Assembly (NCBI GenBank): GCA_016297165.1
Contig: JAEDHF010000084.1
Coordinates: 1-8,035 of the forward strand
Direction of reading: 5' to 3'
Length of the DNA: 8,035 bases
Source of the DNA: Oscillospiraceae bacterium
Lineage (GTDB): Bacteria > Bacillota > Clostridia > Oscillospirales > Ruminococcaceae
Both the position numbers and the translations under genes were made by a program. This document shows, in pieces, positions 1 through 6,612 of this stretch. How positions within the stretch are numbered: the first letter of the stretch is position 1; each line of letters opens with the position of its first letter. The notes under the pieces are model-generated. The model saw only the letters and a list, made by a program, of their open reading frames with translations. It was not told where the DNA came from and ran no database searches.

Positions 1-1328
1 GTCGCCGAGAACTGGTTCTGGTCGAACTTAATGGTAAACTGGTTCTTATAGGTTTCTTCCTTTGCGGAATAGTTCTTATACTCGGTTCTTGAGGTACGAG
101 CAGTAAGCGCTTCATCAACTCTTATAGGATCTGCGCCGTCCTCGAGAACAACAGTATCTGTAGCGGAAGGAGTCCAGCCTGTAACTGTACCTGTGCTTCC
201 TGTAAAGTTACCGCTGCCGCTTCGTGTGCTTGCGCCGGGGAGATTCTGCGCTCCGGGACACAGGGTCTTGTAGGTTGAATTCATCTTAGTGAGCAAAGCG
301 TCAACCTCGGAGGAAGCTACGCTCTTAACGCTTCCGCCGACGTAAAGACCGCCGCCGTTAACAGTGCCCTGAGTGCTTCCGAGGTAATATACATCGCCCA
401 TTACATAAACATTTTTCGCTGTAATACTTTTATTGTCAAGAATAATAAGGTCGCCGCCGACTACGAGAATATTATTACCGAGATCGATATTGTTTTTCTG
501 GTCCATTATAAAGGAGCCGCCGATAAACCAGTTTTTATAGTCAAGATCTACGTCAGCATTAAGCTGATCACCCCATACGCTTCCCGAAGAAATTAAGGCG
601 TGAGTAATCTTGTTAGGATCCTGGCTTCCGAATACGGTATAGGTATTTTCGAAATAAGCGTCGCCGGTAACATTCTTCATATCGATAACAACGCTTCTGT
701 CCAGGTCGTCGGGTCTTCTTCCCGTAGCGGTAAAGAAGGTATTGAACTCCGGTGGGTCGCTGTGTGAGCCGTATTCACGGACAATTCTGTCCTGAATTGT
801 TATGGTATTGCCTCTATAATAAGCGGTAGTAGTCAGTCTATAGTAGGACCAGTACAGGCCGCTTATAGGAGTACCGTCTTCCTTAACGGCGGTATTCTTT
901 TTTTCGTGGGTAATCTCAACCTCAACAGCGTCAAGAATACCGGCTATTTCGGGATTATCTGCCGTCTGGGCGAGAATCTGCTCTGCGGTAGTCATGCTTG
1001 AGGTAATCTTACTTGACTTCGCCGTAATCTTCTTACCTACGGTAAAGTTATCGTCGATAAGGGCTTTCTGGAGAGCGGTATAGTTGTTTCTGCCCGTCGA
1101 ATCCTCAACAGCGTCGTTAGTAACCGCGTCAATCATCATATCGGACACGGATATTGCCGACATATAAACCTGTGAGAAATCGTAATTTCTTATTACGGTT
1201 GCGTAGGAGCCTCTTGCAGTATAATAAGCGGCAGTAGCCATGATGACCAATAAGGTCATCATAGCTATAACTACAAATAATACTGCGCCCCTTTTTTTCT
1301 TGAGCTTGTATAGTTTATTTAGTATCAT
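1..1328 (-). CDS. Large PilX/GspK-like minor pilin candidate with beta-helix-like repeats (3' end outside window)
   Basis: The frame stays open from the ATG at 1328 to the window edge, giving 442 residues with no stop. A GAGGAG ribosome site at 1335-1340 lies 6 nt upstream. The N-terminus is basic (K10-K11-K12-R13-G14) followed by a hydrophobic stretch at about 15-34, as in PilX_N or prepilin-type proteins. A cut after G14 would be the equivalent of prepilin processing, but residue +1 is Ala and there is no Glu at +5, a feature shared with the tip pseudopilin GspK. Residues about 245-335 carry short glycine-rich turns (GS at 249, GGS at 270, GGD at 291, GD at 311, GGS at 331) spaced 20-22 residues apart between hydrophobic strands, suggesting a right-handed beta-helix. 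It is the last visible gene of the pil operon, 29 nt after pilO. The likely role is a minor or tip subunit of a type IV pilus. The coding call is sure; the role is inferred from N-terminus and context. Confidence 0.8.
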   Translation of the reverse strand, partial: MILNKLYKLKKKRGAVLFVVIAMMTLLVIMATAAYYTARGSYATVIRNYDFSQVYMSAISVSDMMIDAVTNDAVEDSTGRNNYTALQKALIDDNFTVGKKITAKSSKITSSMTTAEQILAQTADNPEIAGILDAVEVEITHEKKNTAVKEDGTPISGLYWSYYRLTTTAYYRGNTITIQDRIVREYGSHSDPPEFNTFFTATGRRPDDLDRSVVIDMKNVTGDAYFENTYTVFGSQDPNKITHALISSGSVWGDQLNADVDLDYKNWFIGGSFIMDQKNNIDLGNNILVVGGDLIILDNKSITAKNVYVMGDVYYLGSTQGTVNGGGLYVGGSVKSVASSEVDALLTKMNSTYKTLCPGAQNLPGASTRSGSGNFTGSTGTVTGWTPSATDTVVLEDGADPIRVDEALTARTSRTEYKNYSAKEETYKNQFTIKFDQNQFSA

Positions 1329-1334
1329 TTTTAT

Positions 1335-1340
1335 CTCCTC
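1335..1340 (-). promoter_or_regulatory. Ribosome binding site of the PilX-like gene
   Basis: GAGGAG on the minus strand, 6 nt before the ATG at 1328. It fixes the start of a gene that has no stop codon inside the window and sits in the 29-nt gap after pilO. Confidence 0.8.
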
Positions 1341-1357
1341 ATATACACAGTAACGAA

Positions 1358-2308
1358 TTACTGATTAACAACGATGCTTGCGTCACCTGCCTGAAGAGTA
1401 TCAAGGTCTTCCATAGGCTCAACACAGAAGAGAACGAGATTTACTGCAATATCCTTTATGACTGTGTCATCTTTACAAATCTCATCGAGATCATCAATCT
1501 TGTCGCTGAATGCCGGAATGTCTTCGAGGGCATTCTTGGTATCCTCGTCATTGGAAACGCTCTGTGTCACGGGAATAGTAACGTCGCTGAGCTTTGTTGC
1601 TCTATCGAGGCTGTTGATATAGTTAAGGAAGTCGAGGTAATCCCTGTATTTTCCTGTAATATTAAAGCTTAACTGGATAGTAGCAACGGTCTGCTGGGTT
1701 TCGTTTGCAGCAGCAATACGGCAAAGGGTCTTATTATATACCTTTTTCATCATATCGGTATATTTCGACTTATCGATAACGTTATTCTCAGAGTCTATAA
1801 TCTCGATATTGGCGATGTTTGACGCTGATACAGTGTAAACCTTACCGCCGTCCTCGAACTGACCCTCGGTAAGAGCGTTCTCGTCGATACCTCTTGCGCC
1901 TGCTGCGTAGGACTTTAAGTCGTATTCTACTTCAACGTCCTCGTAGCTTTCAAGGAGAAGATTTGATGTAGCTAAAGAAGTAACAGAGATCTCATTTGTC
2001 TCGAGATTACATTTCTTAAGATATGCAAGTGCGATTTCGGTTGCTTCGTAGGTTGTAAGGTCGGGATAGAAGGAGCCTTCGAGCTTCTTTGCAGCGTCCT
2101 TAGCTTCCTTTATCTCGTTGTCGATTGTGTTTTCACGTTCAAGCTTTCCGTAAACCTCCTGCTGCTCTGCAACAAGATTATCGTACTTTTTGTTTGCCTG
2201 TTCAATTTTGTTATAGCTCGGAACAACAAAAAGGAAAATTCCGAAGCCGATAATTGCGCCGATTACAAGTACGGCGATAATAATTTTTTCAACTTTACCT
2301 AAGTTCAC
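1358..2308 (-). CDS. pilO: PilO-like type IV pilus inner-membrane alignment protein
   Basis: A 316-residue bitopic membrane protein. It has a short cytoplasmic N-terminus, one membrane segment at about 9-30, a charged helical region likely to form a coiled coil at about 32-78, and a C-terminal extracytoplasmic domain. The stretch at about 213-246 (FNITGKY, then DFLNYINSLDRATKLSDV) matches the conserved strand-turn-helix of PilO ferredoxin-like domains. PilO pairs with PilN to link the cytoplasmic platform to the pilus machine. It is longer than typical PilO proteins (about 200 residues); the extra length lies around 130-200 and in an acidic stretch at 252-283. The start is GTG at 2308, chosen because AGGAGGT at 2316-2322 stands 7 nt upstream, inside the 3' end of pilMN. 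The two genes overlap by 14 nt, so translation is probably coupled. PilO assignment rests on topology, the C-terminal motif and gene order. Confidence 0.82.
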   Translation of the reverse strand: MNLGKVEKIIIAVLVIGAIIGFGIFLFVVPSYNKIEQANKKYDNLVAEQQEVYGKLERENTIDNEIKEAKDAAKKLEGSFYPDLTTYEATEIALAYLKKCNLETNEISVTSLATSNLLLESYEDVEVEYDLKSYAAGARGIDENALTEGQFEDGGKVYTVSASNIANIEIIDSENNVIDKSKYTDMMKKVYNKTLCRIAAANETQQTVATIQLSFNITGKYRDYLDFLNYINSLDRATKLSDVTIPVTQSVSNDEDTKNALEDIPAFSDKIDDLDEICKDDTVIKDIAVNLVLFCVEPMEDLDTLQAGDASIVVNQ

Positions 2309-3827
2309 AACCGTTACCTCCTCTGATTTTCATGCTGAGACTGAAAGCATATTTGTAATCGCCGGCTTCTTCTTTAATTCCAAAGCTTACGCCGTCTTCA
2401 GAAATTTCTTCGCCGCTGAAACCTAAGAATGAAATTCCTTCGAAATAATCCTGCTCGATAAGCTTTCTAACATACTTTGTAGGAATATCCTTATCATAGC
2501 AGTTTACAGTAACGGTTACATCATATCCGGTTACGGAAACATCACCGACAACCATGGTATTTTCAAAGGCTCCTGCTGCTTCCTTAAGCTTAACTACTAC
2601 TTCCTCGATTGCCTTAGGTGCATACTTTGAAAGGGTATCTGCCTCGGTTAAGTTAACCTGATAGAGATTTATGCCCTCGAAAACAGTTATTTTATTATTG
2701 AGTGCAGCAATTCTGTCGTCGATTTCCTGGCTGTGGATTTCCTTGTCGATAGCGTCTGCCTGTGCCTGCTTATCTGCTGCGATACCGTCGCAAACGAACA
2801 CACCGCCCGCAACTGCGCCTGCAGCTACGATTGCACCGAGACCGAGACCGATAAGGTAGGTATTTGCGCCCTTCTTTTCCTTAACAGCAGCAGCGTCAAG
2901 GAGGTTAACGTGGTCGTAGTCCTTTCTTATCTTAAAGAAGGCGCCGATAGCGTTTGCATATTCTGCGAAGTCGAAGTCGCAGAAGGTTACCACGTTATTG
3001 GGTATGCTTAAGATATGAACGGGTACGTTAAAGGAGGATACGGAGTTGGAGAGGGAGATGAAATCTCTTACCTGACCGTAGAACATAATCTCCTTAAGGG
3101 GCTTTGCGCCGGGACGCTGACCGGTAAACTGGATTGTACGGAAGAGGTTGTCGTAAACAGCCTGGCTTACATAGTCATCATCGTTGTTGTAATCGTAGGG
3201 GTCAATTCTTACGTAACGGGAGAGTGTAACCTGATTATCCTCGTAAAGGTTGATATTTAAGAAGTCGTTATCAATCTGAACGAGCATCAGAGGCATTGAA
3301 GCTTCAAGCTTGGGGGTGTTGAGGATAAGTCTCGTGATACAGTTGTTAGAGACGTTAATCTGCTTTAAGCTGATACCGAGCTGGGTGAAAAGTCTTATGT
3401 AGCCGTCAACCATTCTCTGGGGGCAGGCTGTAGCAATAAGCTTTAAGGTAGGAACATCGTTTTCGTCCTTATCCTCGCCGATAATAGAATATGAAATATT
3501 GTATTCATTTGTGATACCCATGGTGTTGATAATCATGGATTCGATAGCCGCGGAGTTCGAAATCTTCTTAGGCTTCGGAACAACCAGCTCCTTATAAAGG
3601 ATAGAACCGGAGTTGATACATACGATAGCGTCCTTGTCCTTTATATTCTTTGAAGCGATAATATCGGTAATTTCGCCGGCTACCATAGGAATATCGGTAA
3701 TGTAGCCGTTACTGATACAGCCTACGGTAAGGTCTCTTGTTTCAACCTCGAGTACACGGATTTTTGCACCGTTAAGCGCACCACGGACAAGCTTAACCTG
3801 CTTGTCGGTAATATCAATAGATAACAT
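2295..3827 (-). CDS. pilMN: PilM-PilN fusion protein, type IV pilus assembly
   Basis: A 510-residue protein combining two pilus proteins. Residues 1-302 resemble PilM, a cytoplasmic actin-fold protein: the SIDITDKQVKLV start, VVPKPKK at 82-88, and the CPQRMVDGY helix region at 135-143. Residues 307-510 resemble PilN: a VNLL motif at 307-310, one membrane segment at about 322-346, a helical charged stretch at about 350-390 and a ferredoxin-like region at about 405-500. In separate proteins the PilN N-terminal NLLP-like peptide docks into PilM; here it sits in the linker. PilMN fusions are known from Clostridioides difficile pilus loci. The ATP-binding loops of the PilM half look weak (DITDKQ for a usual DIGSxS; QIDNDF for a usual DIGxxx). 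The ATG at 3827 follows GAGGTG by 4 nt; the gene begins 33 nt after pilC and overlaps pilO. Confidence 0.9.
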   Translation of the reverse strand: MLSIDITDKQVKLVRGALNGAKIRVLEVETRDLTVGCISNGYITDIPMVAGEITDIIASKNIKDKDAIVCINSGSILYKELVVPKPKKISNSAAIESMIINTMGITNEYNISYSIIGEDKDENDVPTLKLIATACPQRMVDGYIRLFTQLGISLKQINVSNNCITRLILNTPKLEASMPLMLVQIDNDFLNINLYEDNQVTLSRYVRIDPYDYNNDDDYVSQAVYDNLFRTIQFTGQRPGAKPLKEIMFYGQVRDFISLSNSVSSFNVPVHILSIPNNVVTFCDFDFAEYANAIGAFFKIRKDYDHVNLLDAAAVKEKKGANTYLIGLGLGAIVAAGAVAGGVFVCDGIAADKQAQADAIDKEIHSQEIDDRIAALNNKITVFEGINLYQVNLTEADTLSKYAPKAIEEVVVKLKEAAGAFENTMVVGDVSVTGYDVTVTVNCYDKDIPTKYVRKLIEQDYFEGISFLGFSGEEISEDGVSFGIKEEAGDYKYAFSLSMKIRGGNGCELR

Positions 3828-3860
3828 ATAGCACCTCTTTAAAATTATTTATTTTTCTTA

Positions 3861-5054
3861 TTAGCCAACGTTTGCCATACCACCGTAGAGAATCGGGAAG
3901 ATACCTGCTAAAACTAAACCGATCATAAGACCGAGTAAGATAATCATCGCAGGTTCCATAAGACCTACAAGCTTACTGATAGCGGTTTCCGACTCGTCCT
4001 CATAGTAGTCTGCGGACTTGTTTAAGATATCGTCGAGGGCACCGGATTCTTCACCGACCATAATAATGGAGGTAAATACGCCCGGGAATACGCCCGTCTT
4101 TGTAACTGCGGTAGATAAGGCTTCACCGTGCTTAACATCCTCAACAACATTGGTTTTGAAAACCTTACAGATATAGGAGTTACCGAGAGTACCTGCTGAC
4201 TTTTCGATACAATCCACCATCTGAAGACCCGATGAGTAGAGGTTGGCCATGGTTCTTGCAAAACGACCTGTATAAATTACGGTAAGAAGAGGACCTACCT
4301 TAGGAACCTTTATAAGCAGTTCATCGATTTTAAGTCTTGTCTTTGGCGTAATGCAGAGAAGTCTTATTACGAAAGCAACAGCAGCTACTACAATAATAAG
4401 AACCCACCACTTATCGATAAGGAAGTCGCTTATGTCGAACATAGCCTGTGACAGCGGGGGAATCTCCTGGTCCATAACCAGCTCTCTGAAGGTCGGCATG
4501 ATAAAAATAAACAGACCGAAGAATACCGCAACCAGCATACCGAGAAGTACGAGAGGGTAAATCATAGCACCCTTTACCTTGTTGTTTACCTTGTTCTGAT
4601 TGAGATAGAAGTCGGCGACTCTTACCATGATAACATCTAAGTTACCGGAGGCTTCGCCGGCAGCAACCATACTTATAAAAAGATCGGGGAAAACACCGGG
4701 TCGGGACTGGATAGCTTCAGAGAAGGAACGACCCTTCTGAACATCCTCGTAGATTTCGCGGAGCGCCGCTTTTGCTTTTTTCTTCTCCTCCTGTGTATAA
4801 AGGATGTGAAGACCTCTTACAAGACTGATACCTGCTGTAAGCATTGATGAAAGCTGACGGCAGAAGAACGCTAAGTCAGCAGTCTTGAATTTGTACTTGG
4901 CTTGATCCACCTTTTCGACGATTTCGGTGTACTGGGTGCAGAATAAACCCTTACCACGGAGCTTCTCGGCTAAGTCGAGATAGTCGTCAGCGTATTCCTT
5001 GCCCTTGACCTTACCGCCGTTAACGTCGGTAGCCACATATGAAAAATATGCCAT
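3861..5054 (-). CDS. pilC: PilC/GspF-family type IV pilus inner-membrane platform protein
   Basis: A 397-residue polytopic membrane protein of the GspF/PilC family, the platform on which the assembly ATPase drives pilin insertion. Two cytoplasmic GspF domains are visible as an internal duplication: about 57-160 (FCRQLSSMLTAGISLVRGL; FPDLFISMVAAGEASGNLD) and about 262-355 (RFARTMANLYSSGLQMVD; FPGVFTSIIMVGEESGALDD). Membrane segments lie at about 165-187, 214-234 and 365-389, the usual three. Length is normal for the family. An upstream in-frame ATG at 5096 would add 14 residues, but it has no clear ribosome site. The ATG at 5054 has GGAGGG 5 nt upstream and starts with the family-typical MAYFSYVATD, so I prefer 5054. 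It is the first gene of the leftward operon, followed by pilMN after 33 nt. Unlike many pilus loci, no pilB precedes it. Confidence 0.95.
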   Translation of the reverse strand: MAYFSYVATDVNGGKVKGKEYADDYLDLAEKLRGKGLFCTQYTEIVEKVDQAKYKFKTADLAFFCRQLSSMLTAGISLVRGLHILYTQEEKKKAKAALREIYEDVQKGRSFSEAIQSRPGVFPDLFISMVAAGEASGNLDVIMVRVADFYLNQNKVNNKVKGAMIYPLVLLGMLVAVFFGLFIFIMPTFRELVMDQEIPPLSQAMFDISDFLIDKWWVLIIVVAAVAFVIRLLCITPKTRLKIDELLIKVPKVGPLLTVIYTGRFARTMANLYSSGLQMVDCIEKSAGTLGNSYICKVFKTNVVEDVKHGEALSTAVTKTGVFPGVFTSIIMVGEESGALDDILNKSADYYEDESETAISKLVGLMEPAMIILLGLMIGLVLAGIFPILYGGMANVG

Positions 5055-5099
5055 GTATACCCTCCATTCAGTATAATAATATGCATAATTACACAATAA

Positions 5100-5128
5100 A
5101 TTATAGCATAAATCAAGTTACACCACAA
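5100..5128 (-). promoter_or_regulatory. Sigma-A-type promoter of the pil operon, extended -10
   Basis: Read on the minus strand: TTGTGG at 5128-5123, a 17-bp spacer, then TATAAT at 5105-5100 preceded by TGC (an extended -10). The -35 box matches consensus only in its first three bases, which suggests help from an activator or reliance on the extended -10. The predicted transcript start near 5093 leaves a leader of about 39 nt before pilC. Not tested; inferred from pattern and position. Confidence 0.75.
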
Positions 5129-5139
5129 TAGTATAGAGT

Positions 5140-5158
5140 TACAAATTTTCAATTTGTA
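5140..5158. repeat. 19-bp palindrome, operator candidate for the pil promoter
   Basis: TACAAATT, a 3-bp centre TTC, then AATTTGTA: perfect 8-bp arms. It ends 12 bp upstream of the pil -35 box, where an activator would be expected to bind. The arms are AT-rich, so chance is possible, but a second palindrome with the same half-site lies nearby. Confidence 0.5.
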
Positions 5159-5187
5159 TTTTGTGAAAATAGCAATATTTACATCTT

Positions 5188-5200
5188 ATTTGTTACAAAT
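5188..5200. repeat. Second palindrome with the ACAAAT half-site
   Basis: ATTTGT, one T, then ACAAAT: perfect 6-bp arms. Its right part is also the second copy of the direct repeat GTTACAAATT found at 5138-5147. The centres of the two palindromes are about 45 bp apart, so both could be bound by one regulator. Confidence 0.45.
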
Positions 5201-5236
5201 TGGTTACCATTTTCACATTTTTATTAAAATACCGGT

Positions 5237-5256
5237 TCAGATAAGAGAAAATCTGA
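5237..5256. repeat. Short inverted repeat in the divergent region
   Basis: TCAGAT and ATCTGA arms (perfect, 6 bp) separated by 8 nt. It lies midway between the two promoters, with no T-tract on either side, so it is not a convincing terminator. It could be an operator or chance. Confidence 0.35.
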
Positions 5257-5280
5257 CATTACAATTCCGATTATGTTTAG

Positions 5281-5310
5281 TTAAGTAAATTTAAGTAATA
5301 ATTTAAGTTA
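5281..5310. repeat. Three TTAAGTWA direct repeats upstream of the GH130 promoter
   Basis: TTAAGTAA at 5281-5288, TTAAGTAA at 5291-5298 and TTAAGTTA at 5303-5310, spaced 10 and 12 bp, so on nearly the same face of the helix. A fourth copy, TTAAGTTA at 5390-5397, covers the end of the -10 box and the likely start site of the GH130 promoter. The arrangement suits a repressor or activator with multiple sites; the low-complexity AT composition makes this uncertain. Confidence 0.45.
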
Positions 5311-5361
5311 CTGTTGTTGATATTAACCTAAATATACCTCTGATTTTCGTCATAAAGTATA

Positions 5362-5390
5362 TTGACACTAACGATTTATTACTATATAAT
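5362..5390 (+). promoter_or_regulatory. Consensus sigma-A promoter of the GH130 gene
   Basis: TTGACA at 5362-5367, a 17-bp spacer and TATAAT at 5385-5390: a full match to consensus at the optimal spacing. The start site should be near 5397, leaving a leader of about 48 nt. An AAGAGG ribosome site at 5431-5436 stands 8 nt before the ATG. Confidence 0.88.
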
Positions 5391-5444
5391 TAAGTTAAGA
5401 TAGCTTATGCTACACAACGAAATATAACGAAAGAGGTACATATC

Positions 5445-6452
5445 ATGAACGTAAAGATTTTTAACCAGCCCTCTCTCCCCAATATTCCCTGGCAGGACAA
5501 GCCCCAGGGCTGCAAGGACGTAATCTGGCGCTATAACGCTAACCCCGTAATCCCGAGAGACCTTCTCCCTACGAGCAATTCTATCTTCAACAGCGCTGTT
5601 GTTCCCTTCGAATGCGGCGACTATAAGTTCGCAGGCGTTTTCAGAGTTGACGATAAGGAAAGAAATATGGCTATCCATGCAGGCTTCTCCAAGGACGGTA
5701 TCCACTGGGATATCAACGAGAAGAAGGTTGAATGGATAAACGACGACCCGGAAACGGCGGAAGCTAACCCCTGGCAGTACGGCTACGACCCCAGATGCGT
5801 ATGGATTGAGGACCGCTTCTGGATTACCTGGTGTAACGCCTACGGCTGGAAGCCCACAATCGGCGTAGGCTGGACAAAGGATTTCAAGGAGTTTCACCAG
5901 TGTGAAAACGCATTCCTTCCCTTTAACAGAAACGGCGTTCTCTTCCCCAGAAAGATTAACGGAAAGTACGTTATGTTCAGCCGCCCCTCCGACAGCGGCC
6001 ATACTCCCTTCGGCGATATGTATCTCTCTCAGTCTCCCGATATGAAGTACTGGGGCGAGCACAGACACGTTATGGCTCCTATGAAGGGCTGGGAATCCTT
6101 AAAGATAGGCGCAGGTCCTATTCCGATTGAAACAAGCGAAGGCTGGCTTGTATTCTACCACGGCGTGCTCCAGAGCTGCAACGGCTACGTATATAGCTTC
6201 GGCGCAGCTATCCTCGATATTGATAAGCCCTGGGTAGTAAAGTACCGCTGCGGCGAATATCTCCTCAACCCCAGAGAGTACTACGAGTGCGTAGGCGACG
6301 TGCAGAACGTTACCTTCCCCTGTGCGGCTCTCTGCGACGGAGATACAGGCAGAATTGCTATCTACTACGGCTGTGCCGATACCTGTGTTTCTATGGCATT
6401 CTGTACCGTTGACGAGGTTGTTGACTACGTAAAGAGCCATTCCTCTGTCTGA
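5445..6452 (+). CDS. GH130 family glycoside phosphorylase, probable beta-1,4-mannooligosaccharide phosphorylase
   Basis: A 335-residue soluble protein with no signal peptide or membrane segment, so cytoplasmic. It matches GH130 phosphorylases (five-bladed beta-propeller) that cleave beta-1,4-mannosyl links with phosphate and release alpha-mannose 1-phosphate. Family landmarks: SNSIFNSAV at 44-52, GVFRVDD at 64-70, YDPR at 114-117 with Asp115 as the likely proton donor, FPRK at 167-170, SRPSD at 179-183, GHTPFGD at 185-191, GAGPIPI at 222-228 and YHGV at 238-241. Length and motifs fit the GH130_2 type (such as R. albus RaMP2) better than the longer mannosyl-glucose phosphorylases. Exact substrate is inferred. 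It stands alone between its own promoter and terminator; no epimerase, transporter or mannanase gene is adjacent. Its consensus promoter and marked preference for codons such as TTC, AAC, CCC, CTC and AAG suggest strong expression. Confidence 0.9.
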   Translation: MNVKIFNQPSLPNIPWQDKPQGCKDVIWRYNANPVIPRDLLPTSNSIFNSAVVPFECGDYKFAGVFRVDDKERNMAIHAGFSKDGIHWDINEKKVEWINDDPETAEANPWQYGYDPRCVWIEDRFWITWCNAYGWKPTIGVGWTKDFKEFHQCENAFLPFNRNGVLFPRKINGKYVMFSRPSDSGHTPFGDMYLSQSPDMKYWGEHRHVMAPMKGWESLKIGAGPIPIETSEGWLVFYHGVLQSCNGYVYSFGAAILDIDKPWVVKYRCGEYLLNPREYYECVGDVQNVTFPCAALCDGDTGRIAIYYGCADTCVSMAFCTVDEVVDYVKSHSSV

Positions 6453-6475
6453 AATATCAATACAGGAATAATATA

Positions 6476-6506
6476 AAGAGGGTATAGCGCTTTGCTGTAC
6501 CCTTTT
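6476..6506 (+). terminator. Intrinsic terminator after the GH130 gene
   Basis: Arms at 6476-6488 and 6494-6506 pair over 13 bp with two G-T wobbles around a 5-nt loop (GCTTT). The core is GGGTATAGC against GCTGTACCC. The 3' arm runs into TTTT followed by an AT-rich stretch. It begins 24 nt after the GH130 stop codon. The A-rich 5' side could let it work weakly in the other direction, but no gene enters from the right on the minus strand. Confidence 0.75.
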
Positions 6507-6612
6507 GATGTTATATATATTAAATAGGTATATATTAAAAGACCACTTGAACAAAAAACACCGTTGAATTTTGGTTATAACGCTTATTTCGCTTTGTTAG
6601 GTAAAAAAACGG

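Larger units (their letters stand above)
5055..5444. other. AT-rich divergent intergenic region between pilC and the GH130 gene
   Basis: A 390-bp stretch with no credible gene. It holds outward-facing promoters at both ends (5100-5128 leftward, 5362-5390 rightward) and about 230 bp between them. That centre contains two palindromes sharing an ACAAAT half-site (5140-5158 and 5188-5200), a 10-bp direct repeat GTTACAAATT (5138-5147 and 5192-5201, 54 bp apart), an inverted repeat TCAGAT-8 nt-ATCTGA (5237-5256), and three close TTAAGTWA repeats (5281-5310). The density of repeats suggests binding sites for one or more regulators. Confidence 0.8.

Noticed and set aside
10..46. Direct repeat AACTGGTTCT within the PilX-like gene
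   Set aside because: It encodes a local KNQF/QNQF similarity in the protein; ordinary coding repetition rather than a DNA element.
2671..3260. Three short plus-strand frames opposite pilMN
   Set aside because: All lie antisense to pilMN, lack ribosome sites, and encode low-complexity or composition-driven sequence.
5055..5096. Longer PilC start at 5096 (14 extra residues)
   Set aside because: No ribosome site precedes that ATG, it would lie almost on the predicted transcript start, and the added residues are unlike PilC N-termini. The ATG at 5054 has a good GGAGGG site.
5382..6068. 228-codon minus-strand frame opposite the GH130 gene
   Set aside because: It lies antisense to a clearly identified GH130 gene, overlaps its promoter, has no ribosome site and no recognisable family; it is a shadow of biased codon use.
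6511..6539. Repeated TATATATTA near the GH130 terminator
   Set aside because: Low-complexity AT sequence; a direct repeat of nine bases here has no clear structure or role.
6099..6554. 151-codon minus-strand frame across the GH130 3' end and terminator
   Set aside because: Antisense to GH130 and running through the terminator hairpin; no ribosome site or domain.
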